Counted from the stretch's first letter, positions 1 through 8,075 are shown. The stretch is DNA of 22,639 nucleotides from Clostridiales bacterium (GCA_019418305.1 DYCA01000004.1:67222-89860), one strand, 5' to 3'. The notes: generated from the sequence alone by a model not told the origin. Numbers and translations are program-made.

Positions 1-828
1 GGCATCCAGCTTTTGCTCTCCGGCTGCGTCTTGCTGCAGCCGCAGCAGGCCATTTCGCTGGAGGACGTTCCGGCGTACAGCGGCCAGCCGTATGTGGAGA
101 TCAACGGCAATGTACCGGATTTCCCGGAGGAGGACCGAGTCCCACAATCCTTTGAAAGCTATGCTCCACTGGATTTCCTAGGGCGGTGCGGCACGGCCTA
201 TGCCTGCATTTCCACCGACCTGATGCCGACGGAGGAACGCGGATCGATTGGGCAGGTCAAGCCGTCCGGCTGGCAGACGGTGAAATATGATTTCGTGGAC
301 GGAAAATATCTGTATAACCGCTGCCATTTGATTGGATATCAGCTGACGGCGGAAAATGCGAATGAGGAGAATTTAATCACCGGTACGCGGTATTTAAATG
401 TGGAAGGCATGCTCCCGTTTGAAAATCTGGTGGCGGATTATATCAAGGAAACCGGAAACCACGTGTTGTACCGCGTCACACCTGTCTTTGAGGGGAATAA
501 CCTTGTTGCCTCCGGTGTACAGATGGAGGCTCTGTCTGTAGAGGACGAGGGGGACGGCATCTGCTATAACGTATATTGCTATAATGTGCAGCCCGGTGTG
601 GAGATCGACTACGCAACCGGGGAAAGCCACGAAGCGGATACAGCACAGACGGACAATACAGGTGACGCACAGGAGTATGTACTCAATACTGCTTCAAAGA
701 AAATTCATCTGCCGGATTGCGCCAGCGTGGCCAGCATTGGGGAAAACAATAAGGAGTCGTATACCGGAAGCTATGAGGATCTGCTTGCGCAGGGGTATTC
801 GCCCTGCGGCAACTGCCTGGGAAAATAG
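1..828 (+). CDS. DNA/RNA non-specific endonuclease, lipoprotein-type (5' truncated)
   Basis: The reading frame is open from base 1, so the N-terminus lies outside the window. The first visible residues contain a lipobox-like LSGC (Cys at codon 9), which suggests the end of a lipoprotein signal and an extracytoplasmic enzyme. The core matches the DNA/RNA non-specific endonuclease family of streptococcal EndA type. The usual DRGH catalytic motif appears as NRCH (catalytic His at about codon 109), followed by the family block ENANEENLITGTRYLN, whose Asn residues normally hold the Mg2+-water cluster. After a spacer, the last ~50 residues form a separate small domain with Cys at LPDC and a CGNC pair, similar to the Ada-type metal-binding domain often fused to these nucleases. 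The enzyme would cut extracellular DNA or RNA without sequence preference. It ends just before a bidirectional terminator. The family call is strong; the biological role (nutrient scavenging, competence or defence) cannot be seen here. Confidence 0.88.
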   Translation, partial: GIQLLLSGCVLLQPQQAISLEDVPAYSGQPYVEINGNVPDFPEEDRVPQSFESYAPLDFLGRCGTAYACISTDLMPTEERGSIGQVKPSGWQTVKYDFVDGKYLYNRCHLIGYQLTAENANEENLITGTRYLNVEGMLPFENLVADYIKETGNHVLYRVTPVFEGNNLVASGVQMEALSVEDEGDGICYNVYCYNVQPGVEIDYATGESHEADTAQTDNTGDAQEYVLNTASKKIHLPDCASVASIGENNKESYTGSYEDLLAQGYSPCGNCLGK

Positions 829-846
829 CAAAGGGTTCAGACGGAA

Positions 847-886
847 AAAGCCGCTTCTCTGTGTCAAATGACAGAGAAGCGGCTTT
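847..886. terminator. Bidirectional intrinsic terminator
   Basis: A perfect 16-bp inverted repeat (left arm 847-862, right arm 871-886) encloses an 8-nt loop between the convergent nuclease and CNNM/CBS genes. On the minus strand the stem runs into TTTTTCC, a good U-tract. On the plus strand the T-tract is shorter and interrupted. It probably ends both transcripts. Confidence 0.88.
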
Positions 887-917
887 CGCTTGTTTATATG
901 GATGGAATATGTATCCG

Positions 918-2180
918 TCAGGCAGTCGGCGCTTCGCAATTTTCATGCTCAATGATTTTGATGAGCGTGACATGACGGTCGTCGGCATCCTGCACGACAA
1001 AATCCAGATTTTTATAGGTAAGTGTTTCGCCTTGTTTGGGGATGTGTTCAAGCTGATCGATCATCCAGCCGTTGACCGTGGTATAGGTATCCGCTGCCTC
1101 GTCATCTTCATAGCCGAAGTTGGTCAGCACATCCTCAAAATCGGCAGCACCGCGCGCCAGATATTCATGGTTGCCGGTTTTCCAGCACTGCTCAACAACA
1201 CGGTCATGCTCGTCCCAGATTTCACCGACCAGTTCCTCCAGCACATCCTCCAGTGTTACAATGCCCAGTGTGCCGCCGTATTCATCTGCTACGACTGCGA
1301 TATGTGATTTGTTTTTTTGCAGCAGTTTGAGCAGCTCACCGATTTTCATGGTTTTGGCTACAAAAATCGGGGGCTTGACAATTACGTCAATCGAACGGTT
1401 AGAGGGAGCCACTTCATTATAGAAGTCTTTCTCATGAATGATGCCGATGATATTATCAATGGAATCTCGATAAACCGGCAAGCGGGAAAAGCCGGTTTCC
1501 TTGAACAGCTTGGCAATGGTTTGATTATCCGTGTTCTCTGAGATGCCGACAATATTGACGCGCGGGGTGAAGATTTCCACAACCTCCACGTCGCTGAATT
1601 CGATTGCGCTGCGAATCAGATCGCCTTCCTGCTCATCGATGCCGCCTTCACTTTCGGCTTCATCGACCATGGTCAGCAGCTCTTCTTCCGAAATAGAGGT
1701 ATCCTCCGAGGTTTTGAAAACCCGGGAGAGCAGCTTTTTCCACTGGACAAACAGGAAATTGACCGGCGTGAGAATATAAATGAGAACCTGAATGATCGGC
1801 GCGGAAAAGCGGGCAAACAGCTCCGGCGATTCCTTTGCCAAGGTTTTGGGGGAGATTTCACCAAAAATCAGCACAACAACGGTTGTGACAATGGTGGAAA
1901 GAGATGGTCCGGTTTCCTCGCCCGCCCAACGGATGAACAATACCGTTGCAACAGATGCAGACGCGATGTTGACAATATTGTTGCCGATGAGGATAGTGGA
2001 CAGTAATTTGTCATACTGGTCGGAGAGCCGCAGCACCAAAGCCGCCCGCTTGTCGCCTTTTTCGGCAAGACTTTTGATACGGATGCGGTTAAGAGAGGAA
2101 AAAGCGGTTTCCGTAGAAGAGAAAAACGCGGACATAATAAGGCAGGCGATAATGATAATAATACCTACTGATGTGTTCAT
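918..2180 (-). CDS. CNNM/CBS-domain membrane protein (hemolysin C / CorC family)
   Basis: This 420-residue protein has the three-part layout of the HlyC/CorC (TlyC, CNNM) family. An N-terminal DUF21/CNNM transmembrane domain covers about residues 1-190. It starts with the hydrophobic GIIIIIACLIMSAFFSSTETA and contains the conserved GNNIVN and FGEISPKTLAKE segments. A pair of CBS domains follows (about 205-325), with FTPRV and the EYGGTLGIVTLEDVLEELVGEI block. A C-terminal transporter-associated CorC_HlyC domain (about 340-412) includes the TVNGWM motif. Relatives are membrane proteins linked to Mg2+ or other divalent-cation transport or homeostasis; 'hemolysin' is a historical label. The ATG at 2180 is preceded by AAAGGA at good spacing. 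It has its own strong promoter about 165 bp upstream and a leader that may encode a short peptide. Substrate and direction of transport are not inferable. Confidence 0.9.
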   Translation of the reverse strand: MNTSVGIIIIIACLIMSAFFSSTETAFSSLNRIRIKSLAEKGDKRAALVLRLSDQYDKLLSTILIGNNIVNIASASVATVLFIRWAGEETGPSLSTIVTTVVVLIFGEISPKTLAKESPELFARFSAPIIQVLIYILTPVNFLFVQWKKLLSRVFKTSEDTSISEEELLTMVDEAESEGGIDEQEGDLIRSAIEFSDVEVVEIFTPRVNIVGISENTDNQTIAKLFKETGFSRLPVYRDSIDNIIGIIHEKDFYNEVAPSNRSIDVIVKPPIFVAKTMKIGELLKLLQKNKSHIAVVADEYGGTLGIVTLEDVLEELVGEIWDEHDRVVEQCWKTGNHEYLARGAADFEDVLTNFGYEDDEAADTYTTVNGWMIDQLEHIPKQGETLTYKNLDFVVQDADDRHVTLIKIIEHENCEAPTA

Positions 2181-2227
2181 GTTGTGTTCCTTTCGAAGTG
2201 TTTTTTTGAGTTTAGTCGTTATCGGCG

Positions 2228-2290
2228 CTATTCCAAAAAAACTTCAATCGGTCGGAACGGTAATCGGCCCGCAGGATCAGGGTCAGACAT
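2228..2290 (-). CDS. Candidate 20-residue leader peptide upstream of the CNNM/CBS gene
   Basis: Within the 155-nt leader there is an ATG at 2290 preceded by AAAGGTGG. It opens a 20-codon frame translating as MSDPDPAGRLPFRPIEVFLE and stops at 2228. It is out of frame with the main gene and ends 47 nt before it. It is rich in Pro and acidic residues and shows no signal or membrane segment. It may be a regulatory uORF or chance. I do not recognise it. Confidence 0.25.
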   Translation of the reverse strand: MSDPDPAGRLPFRPIEVFLE

Positions 2291-2341
2291 AGAAACTGAA
2301 TTCCACCTTTCTGTGTAAATTGTGACAAGTTAATGTTGTAT

Positions 2342-2370
2342 ATTATACAGAATTTGATGCATTTCGTCAA
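2342..2370 (-). promoter_or_regulatory. Sigma-A-type promoter of the CNNM/CBS gene
   Basis: Read on the minus strand, TTGACG (2370-2365), a 17-bp spacer and a perfect TATAAT (2347-2342) form a near-consensus promoter. Transcription would start near 2335 and give a leader of about 155 nt before the ATG at 2180. I found no M-box (ykoK) signature in that leader. Confidence 0.85.
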
Positions 2371-2417
2371 GATGGCTTGTGGCCGGTTCACCGAAGGCGG
2401 GTTCGGTGCAAGTGCGT

Positions 2418-3800
2418 TTATTTTTGCAGCTTTTCGTTGTTGGCAAAGCGGAAAATGGTCATAAACAGGATTTTGATATCCAGCAGAAACGTCCAGTTTT
2501 CGATATAATACAGGTCGTGCTCGATACGTCCCTGAATCGAGGTATCGCCGCGGAAGCCGTTGACCTGCGCCCAGCCGGTAATACCGGGGCGCACCTGATG
2601 CTTGACCATATAAAGCGGGATTTCCTCTTTAAACTGATTGACAAAATAGGGAAGCTCGGGACGCGGACCAACCAGGCTCATATCCCCCTTGAGCACATTG
2701 AAAAACTGCGGCAGTTCGTCGATGGAGAATTTGCGGATGAAAGAGCCAAATTTGGTTTTGCGGGGGTCTGCGTTTGTGCTCCAGCCGGTGGTTTGCTTGT
2801 CGTTGACCCGCATGGAGCGAAATTTGTACATGTAGAACGTCTTTTTGTTCAGTCCGACCCGTTCCTGCTTAAATAAAACAGGACCGGGGGAGGATAGCTT
2901 TACGCCGATTGCGGCAAACAGCATGAGCGGCGAAGTGACCAGAATGAGCAGCAGAGAACCAATGATGTCCATACCGCGTTTGAGAAATGCATTGCCGATA
3001 TTATCCAGCGAAATATGACGTATATTGACCAGTGCGATTCCCCCGACCTCGTCATAAACCGGGTGTGCGGGCATAAAGCGGCTGTAAAAAGGAATCAGGG
3101 AGACTTTGACACCATGCTTTTCGCTGCTTGCGATAATGTTTTGTAAATAAGGATATTCATCCGCTTCCAAAGCGATGACGACTTCATCCGGATTGGTGCG
3201 GTCAAGCACCTTGGAAAGGGCATTGTAGTTGCCCAGATAGGAGATGCCGGGCAAGCAGTCGCGGGGAGCGAGGTAATGATCGACGGAGAATCCCAGCGTG
3301 CGGTCCTGCTGGATGGCATGGTAGTAGGTGCGCGCCTGTTCACCGCATCCGATAAGCAGCACATGCTTGAGGTTATAGCCCTTTTCGCGGAGTGTTTTCA
3401 GCGCACGCCGCAAGAACCAGCGTTTGATGGCGATGACCAGCGTGGCAAAAGCGAAAAATAATAGCAGGGTCCAGCGGGAAAGATGAAATTCCTTGAAAAC
3501 AAAGAAGAATGCCAGCATCAGTCCGAACAGGATGACATTGCAGCGGAGCAGCAGACTGAATTCGGTTAAGAAGTTTTTTGCGCGAAAGGAATCGTACAGG
3601 CCCATCAGACTGTACAGAAACCACAAAAGCGGGATAATGCAAACGGTGGCGTATAGATAATAAGAAAGTCCAATATGGCCGGGTTCCCCTTGAAAGACCA
3701 CGAAACGGATAAAGTAGGCCAGCAGCATGCAGGGGAATAGAAGCAGCACATCAGTCAAGCCGTTGATCTGATTGAGCGTTTTTTGATTTTCTTTGATCAC
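2418..3800 (-). CDS. Undecaprenyl-phosphate sugar-1-phosphate transferase (WcaJ/WbaP-type polyisoprenyl-phosphate hexose-1-phosphate transferase)
   Basis: The 460-residue protein has the full-length layout of the large polyprenyl-phosphate sugar-phosphotransferases. There are four to five hydrophobic segments in residues 12-125, a central nucleotide-fold-like domain (about 143-262, starting [12 protein letters not shown]), and a C-terminal catalytic domain (about 272-455). The catalytic part shows KRGMDIIGS, the [13 protein letters not shown] / YKFRSMR block, the catalytic Asp361-Glu362 dyad in [23 protein letters not shown] and [18 protein letters not shown]. Such enzymes sit in the cytoplasmic membrane and move a hexose-1-phosphate from a nucleotide sugar to undecaprenyl phosphate, the first step of capsule, exopolysaccharide or wall-glycan repeat assembly. 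Translation starts at GTG (3800-3798), seven bases from a strong GGGAGGA. It is divergent from the GT4 and ligase genes that plausibly work later in the same pathway. The sugar cannot be determined from sequence. Confidence 0.93.
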   Translation of the reverse strand: MIKENQKTLNQINGLTDVLLLFPCMLLAYFIRFVVFQGEPGHIGLSYYLYATVCIIPLLWFLYSLMGLYDSFRAKNFLTEFSLLLRCNVILFGLMLAFFFVFKEFHLSRWTLLLFFAFATLVIAIKRWFLRRALKTLREKGYNLKHVLLIGCGEQARTYYHAIQQDRTLGFSVDHYLAPRDCLPGISYLGNYNALSKVLDRTNPDEVVIALEADEYPYLQNIIASSEKHGVKVSLIPFYSRFMPAHPVYDEVGGIALVNIRHISLDNIGNAFLKRGMDIIGSLLLILVTSPLMLFAAIGVKLSSPGPVLFKQERVGLNKKTFYMYKFRSMRVNDKQTTGWSTNADPRKTKFGSFIRKFSIDELPQFFNVLKGDMSLVGPRPELPYFVNQFKEEIPLYMVKHQVRPGITGWAQVNGFRGDTSIQGRIEHDLYYIENWTFLLDIKILFMTIFRFANNEKLQK

Positions 3801-3858
3801 CGGTCGATCCTCCCGAACGAATGAATTATTTTTATTCTACCATATCTGACCGCCATAT

Positions 3859-3888
3859 TCTATAGAAGAACCACTCTTAACTTGACAA
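3859..3888 (-). promoter_or_regulatory. Minus-strand promoter of the sugar transferase
   Basis: On the minus strand TTGTCA (3888-3883), an 18-bp spacer and TATAGA (3864-3859) precede the sugar-transferase start by about 60 bp. Its -35 hexamer overlaps, on the opposite strand, the -35 of the divergent GT4 promoter, so the two cannot easily be occupied at once. Confidence 0.6.
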
Positions 3889-3910
3889 AAAGTGCGGTAT
3901 GCGGTAATAT
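3882..3910 (+). promoter_or_regulatory. Plus-strand promoter of the GT4 gene
   Basis: TTGACA (3882-3887), a 17-bp spacer and TAATAT (3905-3910) form a good sigma-A-type promoter. The predicted start near 3917 leaves a leader of about 60 nt before the ATG at 3980. The -35 overlaps that of the divergent sugar-transferase promoter. Confidence 0.8.
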
Positions 3911-3979
3911 TTTAAGCGAATACAGAACAGGACGCGGGTGGGAAAAATCGCCTGCGTTTTCTTTTGGAGGCGCGTTTCC

Positions 3980-5104
3980 ATGAGAGCAAGAGAGAAAATA
4001 CTGTATGTTGCCTCAACATTTGGACATCTCGCATCCTTTCATCAGCCATATCTGCAATGGTTTGCCGACCAAAGTTATGAAGTGCATGTGGCCGCAGGCG
4101 GTACACCATGCGAACTGAAAGGGGTGAGCCGCTATATTTCTCTGCCGTTTGAAAAGAGTATGTTTTCTCCGAAAAATCTGGCGGCTGTGTGGGCATTATA
4201 TCGACTGATGAAGGCGGAGCGGTATAAAATGATAAGCCTGCATACCTCGCTTGCGGCGTTTTTTGCGCGGCTTGCGGTTGTGCCGTTGGGAAAGCGTAGG
4301 CCAGGTGTGATGAACACGGTGCACGGGTATTTGTTTGATAAAGATACGCGATGGACAAAGCGGATGCTGCTGCTGGGCGCAGAACGAATGACAGCGCCGG
4401 TAACCGACTGGCTGCTGACTATGAATCAGCAAGATACAGAGATTGCGCGCAGGTATCATCTGGGAAAACGGGACGTGCTGACCAAGGGCATGGGCGTGGA
4501 TTTCACGCGGTTTACGCCGCCGGAACAAAACCAGCGGGAAGAGCTGCGGCGCAAGCTGGGACTAAAGCCGTCTGAGTTAGTCTTGATTTATGCGGCGGAG
4601 TTTTCCAAGAGAAAGAATCAGGGCATGTTGATTGAGGCAATGCAAAGCTTACCTGAACATGTTGTACTGCTGCTGCCTGGACAGGGCGAAATACGGGAAA
4701 TGTGCCGTATGCAGGCGGGAAGAGCCGGGCTGACCGACCGCATAAGGTTTCCGGGATTTGTGCGGGATATGGAGAACTGGTATCGTGCATCGGATATCTG
4801 CGTGTCATCCAGCCGGATTGAGGGACTGCCGTTTAACGTCATGGAGGCGATGGCCTGTGGTCTGCCGGTTGTTGCCAGCGATATCAAAGGTCATCAGGAT
4901 TTGATATGTGCAGGTGAAAATGGTTTTCTATACTCGTTCGGAGACACAAAGGAATTTGTAAATGCAGTACAACGCATGCAGGATGCAAAGGTGCGGCAGC
5001 GCATGGGAGAGGCTGCAAGAAGTTCCGTGCAGCGGTTTGGCATCACGGAGGTGTTTCCGGAATTGACGGTCCTGTATGAAAACGCGGCAAAGGACTTTCG
5101 CTGA
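3980..5104 (+). CDS. GT4-family glycosyltransferase
   Basis: This 374-residue protein is a GT-B-fold retaining glycosyltransferase of family 4. The N-terminal acceptor-side half begins KILYVASTFGHLASFHQPYL, a pattern typical of exopolysaccharide and capsule GT4 enzymes. The C-terminal nucleotide-sugar half contains IYAAEFSKRKNQ, the GFVRDMENWYRASDICVSSS strand and the EX7E motif (Glu281 and Glu289 in EGLPFNVMEAMACGLPVV), which binds the donor sugar. It should add one sugar to a lipid-linked glycan on the inner membrane face. I chose the ATG at 3980 because TTGGAGG lies ten bases upstream. An in-frame GTG at 3938 lacks a ribosome binding site. It is separated by 84 bp from the ligase gene and is probably in one unit with it. 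Donor and acceptor sugars are unknown. Confidence 0.92.
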   Translation: MRAREKILYVASTFGHLASFHQPYLQWFADQSYEVHVAAGGTPCELKGVSRYISLPFEKSMFSPKNLAAVWALYRLMKAERYKMISLHTSLAAFFARLAVVPLGKRRPGVMNTVHGYLFDKDTRWTKRMLLLGAERMTAPVTDWLLTMNQQDTEIARRYHLGKRDVLTKGMGVDFTRFTPPEQNQREELRRKLGLKPSELVLIYAAEFSKRKNQGMLIEAMQSLPEHVVLLLPGQGEIREMCRMQAGRAGLTDRIRFPGFVRDMENWYRASDICVSSSRIEGLPFNVMEAMACGLPVVASDIKGHQDLICAGENGFLYSFGDTKEFVNAVQRMQDAKVRQRMGEAARSSVQRFGITEVFPELTVLYENAAKDFR

Positions 5105-5118
5105 AAAAGATTGTATTA

Positions 5119-5124
5119 TATAAT
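5119..5124 (+). promoter_or_regulatory. Possible -10 box ahead of the ligase gene
   Basis: A perfect TATAAT lies in an AT-rich stretch 65 bp before the ligase ATG. No convincing -35 hexamer is found 16-18 bp upstream. It is followed by a TAAGGTA direct repeat (5124-5130 and 5131-5137). It may be an internal promoter, but the ligase may equally be read from the GT4 promoter. Confidence 0.3.
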
Positions 5125-5149
5125 AAGGTATAAGGTATCAACGAAAAAA

Positions 5150-5171
5150 ACGCTGCGGCAGGCGGCAGCGT
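5150..5171 (-). terminator. Minus-strand terminator-like hairpin abutting the ligase ribosome binding site
   Basis: ACGCTGC (5150-5156) pairs with GCAGCGT (5165-5171) around an 8-nt loop. On the minus strand the stem runs directly into a run of seven T, which is the form of an intrinsic terminator. On the plus strand there is no T-tract, and the stem ends two bases before the AAGGAGGT ribosome binding site (5173-5180). There it may instead stop ribosomes or shape initiation. Confidence 0.5.
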
Positions 5172-5188
5172 GAAGGAGGTCATTCGAA

Positions 5189-7948
5189 ATGAAGGGAAAA
5201 ACGGTTCAACCGGTGAAGACAGAGCGATGGTGGTTATATATCATCGCGGCAATCACCGTATTTTTCATACTGTGTTTTGAAAATAACGGCTCTTACTATA
5301 CGGAGAATGTAGTCGGACTGCTGGGAGCGGTGGCTGTGCTGTGTGGCCTGCTATTCGCAGACAAGCAGCGCGTCAAGCGGCTGCTGACGCCTCCGGCGTT
5401 TGCGGTGTTTGCCTATATGCTTCTGGCGGGTATCTCGACGCTTTATGCGCGTTCCGGCAAATTTGCAATTGCTCAATTTGCCTGTCTGCTGGCGGCGTTT
5501 GCGGTATTTATGATTATTGTGCTATATGCGCAGGACAGCAAGACCGCATTCCGCCGCACCGCGGCTGTTTTGGCATGCGCTGCGGCGCCCGTGGGCGTGC
5601 TCTCCATTGATGCTGCATCCTGCAATATTCTGATGCGTCCGTTCCGGGTACTGATGGAAGTGATTGGAGCGGGCTACGGCGATACCGGTTCGCTTTTCAA
5701 TGCGCGACTGAATACGATTTTTGGCAACCCGAATATCTATGCCGGTCTGATGTCGATTGCCTGCCTGCTCTCCCTGTGGCTTGTGCTTACGGCAGAAAGC
5801 CGAAAGCAAAAAATCCTTTGTACCATTCTGTTAATGGTCAACGCGGTGTCGTATTTGTTGGCATTTTCCATGGGTTCGCTTGGCGTGTTTGTGGTTGCTT
5901 GTCTGCTCATGCTCGCGCTCAGCCCCAAGGAGCAGCGAATCGGTCTGTTTCTGCTGCTGGTGCAGACGGCGGTAGTCGCATTGGTCGTGGGTGCGGTATC
6001 GGTCAAGGGCTTTGGCGATACGGTGACGGGTTCGCCGCTTCCGATGCTGATGCTGGTGCTGGGCTGTGTGGTAGCCTGTGTGCTGGAACTGTTGGTGCGA
6101 AATAAGGTATCGGCAGCGCTTTCAGGCAAGGGAAAAGTGCTGATCGCTGTGATTGCAGCCATTGTTGTAGTGGGTATTATCTATTTGGTTGCAGCACTTT
6201 CCGTCACCGGCACTTATACCTTCGGTGAAGAGGGCTACTTCCGGCGCACGGCGGATCTTGGCGCAGGAGAATACACCCTGACAATGGAAGCAAGCGGACC
6301 GGTCGGTGTGCGCGTTGCTTATAAAAATACGAACAACCTGATTCAGAATAACGAAACCGATCTTGCCAGCGGCACGTCCGATGCGCCGGTAACGTTTGTC
6401 GTACCCGAGGACAGCGAACTGGTATTCTTCTATTTTTGGTGCAGCGAGCCGGGCGTTACGGTGAGCAATGCAGTGTATGACGGTGCGGAAAGCGGCAGCA
6501 TCAAACTGGGCTATAAGCTGCTGCCGGCCTTTATTGCCGACCGCATACAGGATTTGTCGGCCAACGGCAATGTTGTGCAGCGCCGTGTATATTGGCAGGA
6601 TGCCATCAAGCTTTGGCAGACCGCACCTATCTTCGGTCGCGGCCTTGGCGGTTTTGAAAACGGTGTTGTGTCCGTGCAGGATTATTACTATGAGACCAAA
6701 TATGCGCACAATCATTATGTAGAAGCGCTGTGTGATCTTGGCGTGTTGGGACTGGCGGCTTTTCTTGCGATACTGGGAACTGCGGTATGGGCGCTGGTAA
6801 AGAGCAGGAAGGAAAAAACACTTATAGTGATGCTGCTTGCCGCCTGTGTCGTGCAGATGTTTGGGCAGGCGGTAACCGATGTGACTTGGTCCTCCGGCGC
6901 ATGCCTGCCAATGTTTTTTGGCGTGCTGGCATTGATAACGCTTTATTGCGGTGATTGCCTGCGGCTAAAGGTTGCTGAGAAGAGTAAAGGCGGTGCAGTT
7001 CGCTGGCCGGTGGCTGCGGTATCTGCCGTCTTTATCGTCTTGATTGGTTTGAATCTGATGGCACAGAGTATCTTCTATGGAAATAATCTGACATTGGATA
7101 AGCTCAAAACCTGCGTATCCATTGATTTCTTTGAAAAAAATGACTATAAGCTGTCCTATCTGCTTTCCGGCGGCAATGAAGAAGGTGTTGCGGAGCAATA
7201 TGCGGCCGATCTGGCGGCTGTAGAATCCAATTCGATTACGATTCCGTTGGCACAATATTATGCGGCGATTGGGCAGTTTTCCAAGGCGCTGGACACGTTG
7301 GACAAGGGCTCGGATTACATGCGTGCGGATGAAGCGGTATGGCAGCAGATGTTTGATGTGTATGAATCCATTCTCGATCCGGTCGGGCAATTCAACGCAG
7401 TACAGCTGCTTGAGAATGACAGCTATGTCAAGCGCATGGTGGCGGGCTACGAAAAACTGCAGGCGGTTAATGACGATCAATTGGATGAAGTGTTATTGAC
7501 GGTAAAGAACGATATGTTCCTCAATAAACTGCTGTCAGTGGCAGCGCTTAACCCCTATGACCAGATGGAAGCGCTAAATGCGTTTGCAAATATCGGATTG
7601 GATACGGCGACGGCACCGGATGTCAATCATGACAGCATGCCGGATTATGCAACGGTACAAGAGGGCAAGGTTGTATGGAATGAAGATGGATCGTTCACGG
7701 CGGAAACCGATTGCCTGATTACATTTGACATGGTGCTGAAAAATGAGGGCCAATATGGCCTGACCGTGTCCAGTGATAATCTATCTGGCGTTACAGAGGC
7801 ATATGTGGACGGAAGCGCGGTGGCGATCGACCGCACTACAGGCGTATGTCCGGCGCAGGAAGAGTGGGGCGATGGAACGGAAAGCTCAATCACTTTGCGG
7901 CTGCAAGCGGGAACAACAATCAATCGATTGACTTATATGAAGGAATAA
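5189..7948 (+). CDS. O-antigen ligase (Wzy_C) family membrane protein with large extracytoplasmic insert and tail
   Basis: The 919-residue protein begins with many hydrophobic helices (about residues 12-335). It carries the Wzy_C/WaaL signature region at about 467-530: YWQDAIKLWQTAPIFGRGLGGFE, then HNHYVEALCDLGVLGL with the catalytic-type His near 507-509. Such proteins join or polymerise undecaprenyl-linked glycans on the outer face of the membrane. Unusually, a ~105-residue beta-rich segment (about 340-445) is inserted in the loop just before the signature. After the last membrane helix (about 610-630) there is a ~290-residue soluble tail: a helical, TPR-like part (about 640-800), an Asp-rich DVNHDSMPD loop at 811-819 resembling a calcium-binding loop, and a final beta-rich domain. 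Typical relatives are 400-450 residues, or up to ~800 with TPR tails. The start at 5189 has a perfect AAGGAGGT eight bases upstream. Ligase versus polymerase cannot be decided. Confidence 0.85.
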   Translation: MKGKTVQPVKTERWWLYIIAAITVFFILCFENNGSYYTENVVGLLGAVAVLCGLLFADKQRVKRLLTPPAFAVFAYMLLAGISTLYARSGKFAIAQFACLLAAFAVFMIIVLYAQDSKTAFRRTAAVLACAAAPVGVLSIDAASCNILMRPFRVLMEVIGAGYGDTGSLFNARLNTIFGNPNIYAGLMSIACLLSLWLVLTAESRKQKILCTILLMVNAVSYLLAFSMGSLGVFVVACLLMLALSPKEQRIGLFLLLVQTAVVALVVGAVSVKGFGDTVTGSPLPMLMLVLGCVVACVLELLVRNKVSAALSGKGKVLIAVIAAIVVVGIIYLVAALSVTGTYTFGEEGYFRRTADLGAGEYTLTMEASGPVGVRVAYKNTNNLIQNNETDLASGTSDAPVTFVVPEDSELVFFYFWCSEPGVTVSNAVYDGAESGSIKLGYKLLPAFIADRIQDLSANGNVVQRRVYWQDAIKLWQTAPIFGRGLGGFENGVVSVQDYYYETKYAHNHYVEALCDLGVLGLAAFLAILGTAVWALVKSRKEKTLIVMLLAACVVQMFGQAVTDVTWSSGACLPMFFGVLALITLYCGDCLRLKVAEKSKGGAVRWPVAAVSAVFIVLIGLNLMAQSIFYGNNLTLDKLKTCVSIDFFEKNDYKLSYLLSGGNEEGVAEQYAADLAAVESNSITIPLAQYYAAIGQFSKALDTLDKGSDYMRADEAVWQQMFDVYESILDPVGQFNAVQLLENDSYVKRMVAGYEKLQAVNDDQLDEVLLTVKNDMFLNKLLSVAALNPYDQMEALNAFANIGLDTATAPDVNHDSMPDYATVQEGKVVWNEDGSFTAETDCLITFDMVLKNEGQYGLTVSSDNLSGVTEAYVDGSAVAIDRTTGVCPAQEEWGDGTESSITLRLQAGTTINRLTYMKE

Positions 7949-7981
7949 GACAAGCTTTTGCAATATTACACGCATGTTACA

Positions 7982-7996
7982 TTCGCTTCGCTTCGC
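7982..7996 (+). repeat. Three tandem TTCGC units next to the S-layer promoter
   Basis: TTCGC occurs three times in tandem (7982-7996) and ends exactly where the -35 hexamer TTGACC begins. It could be an upstream binding element or chance. It is short. Confidence 0.5.
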
Positions 7997-8028
7997 TTGA
8001 CCCCCAAAAAAACCTGTGGTATTATAAT
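7997..8028 (+). promoter_or_regulatory. Strong promoter of the SLH surface-protein gene
   Basis: TTGACC (7997-8002), a 17-bp spacer with an A7 run, and TATTAT (8020-8025) are followed by an overlapping perfect TATAAT (8023-8028, spacer 20). Transcription likely begins around 8032-8035, about 42 nt before the ATG. This fits the high expression implied by codon use. Confidence 0.8.
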
Positions 8029-8037
8029 TTTCGAAAA

Positions 8038-8066
8038 GAGCATAATGCTCAAAAAATTTAAGGAGG
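8038..8066 (+). promoter_or_regulatory. 5'-end hairpin and strong ribosome binding site of the SLH gene
   Basis: GAGCA-TAA-TGCTC (8038-8050) can form a small hairpin within a few bases of the predicted 5' end of the transcript. It is followed by an A-rich, unstructured stretch and AAGGAGG (8060-8066), nine bases from the ATG. Such 5' stems are known to protect abundant mRNAs from decay. That role is inferred here. Confidence 0.5.
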
Positions 8067-8075
8067 AAAAAACCC

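Noticed and set aside
2181..2341. M-box (ykoK) Mg2+ riboswitch ahead of the CNNM/CBS gene
   Set aside because: The leader length is suitable, but none of the conserved M-box motifs is visible.
2371..2417. Hairpin ACCGAA/TTCGGT after the sugar-transferase gene as terminator
   Set aside because: The stem is only six base pairs and no U-tract follows on the minus strand.
3938..3979. Upstream GTG start for the GT4 glycosyltransferase
   Set aside because: No ribosome binding site precedes it, and the added residues are not typical. ATG 3980 has TTGGAGG at correct spacing.
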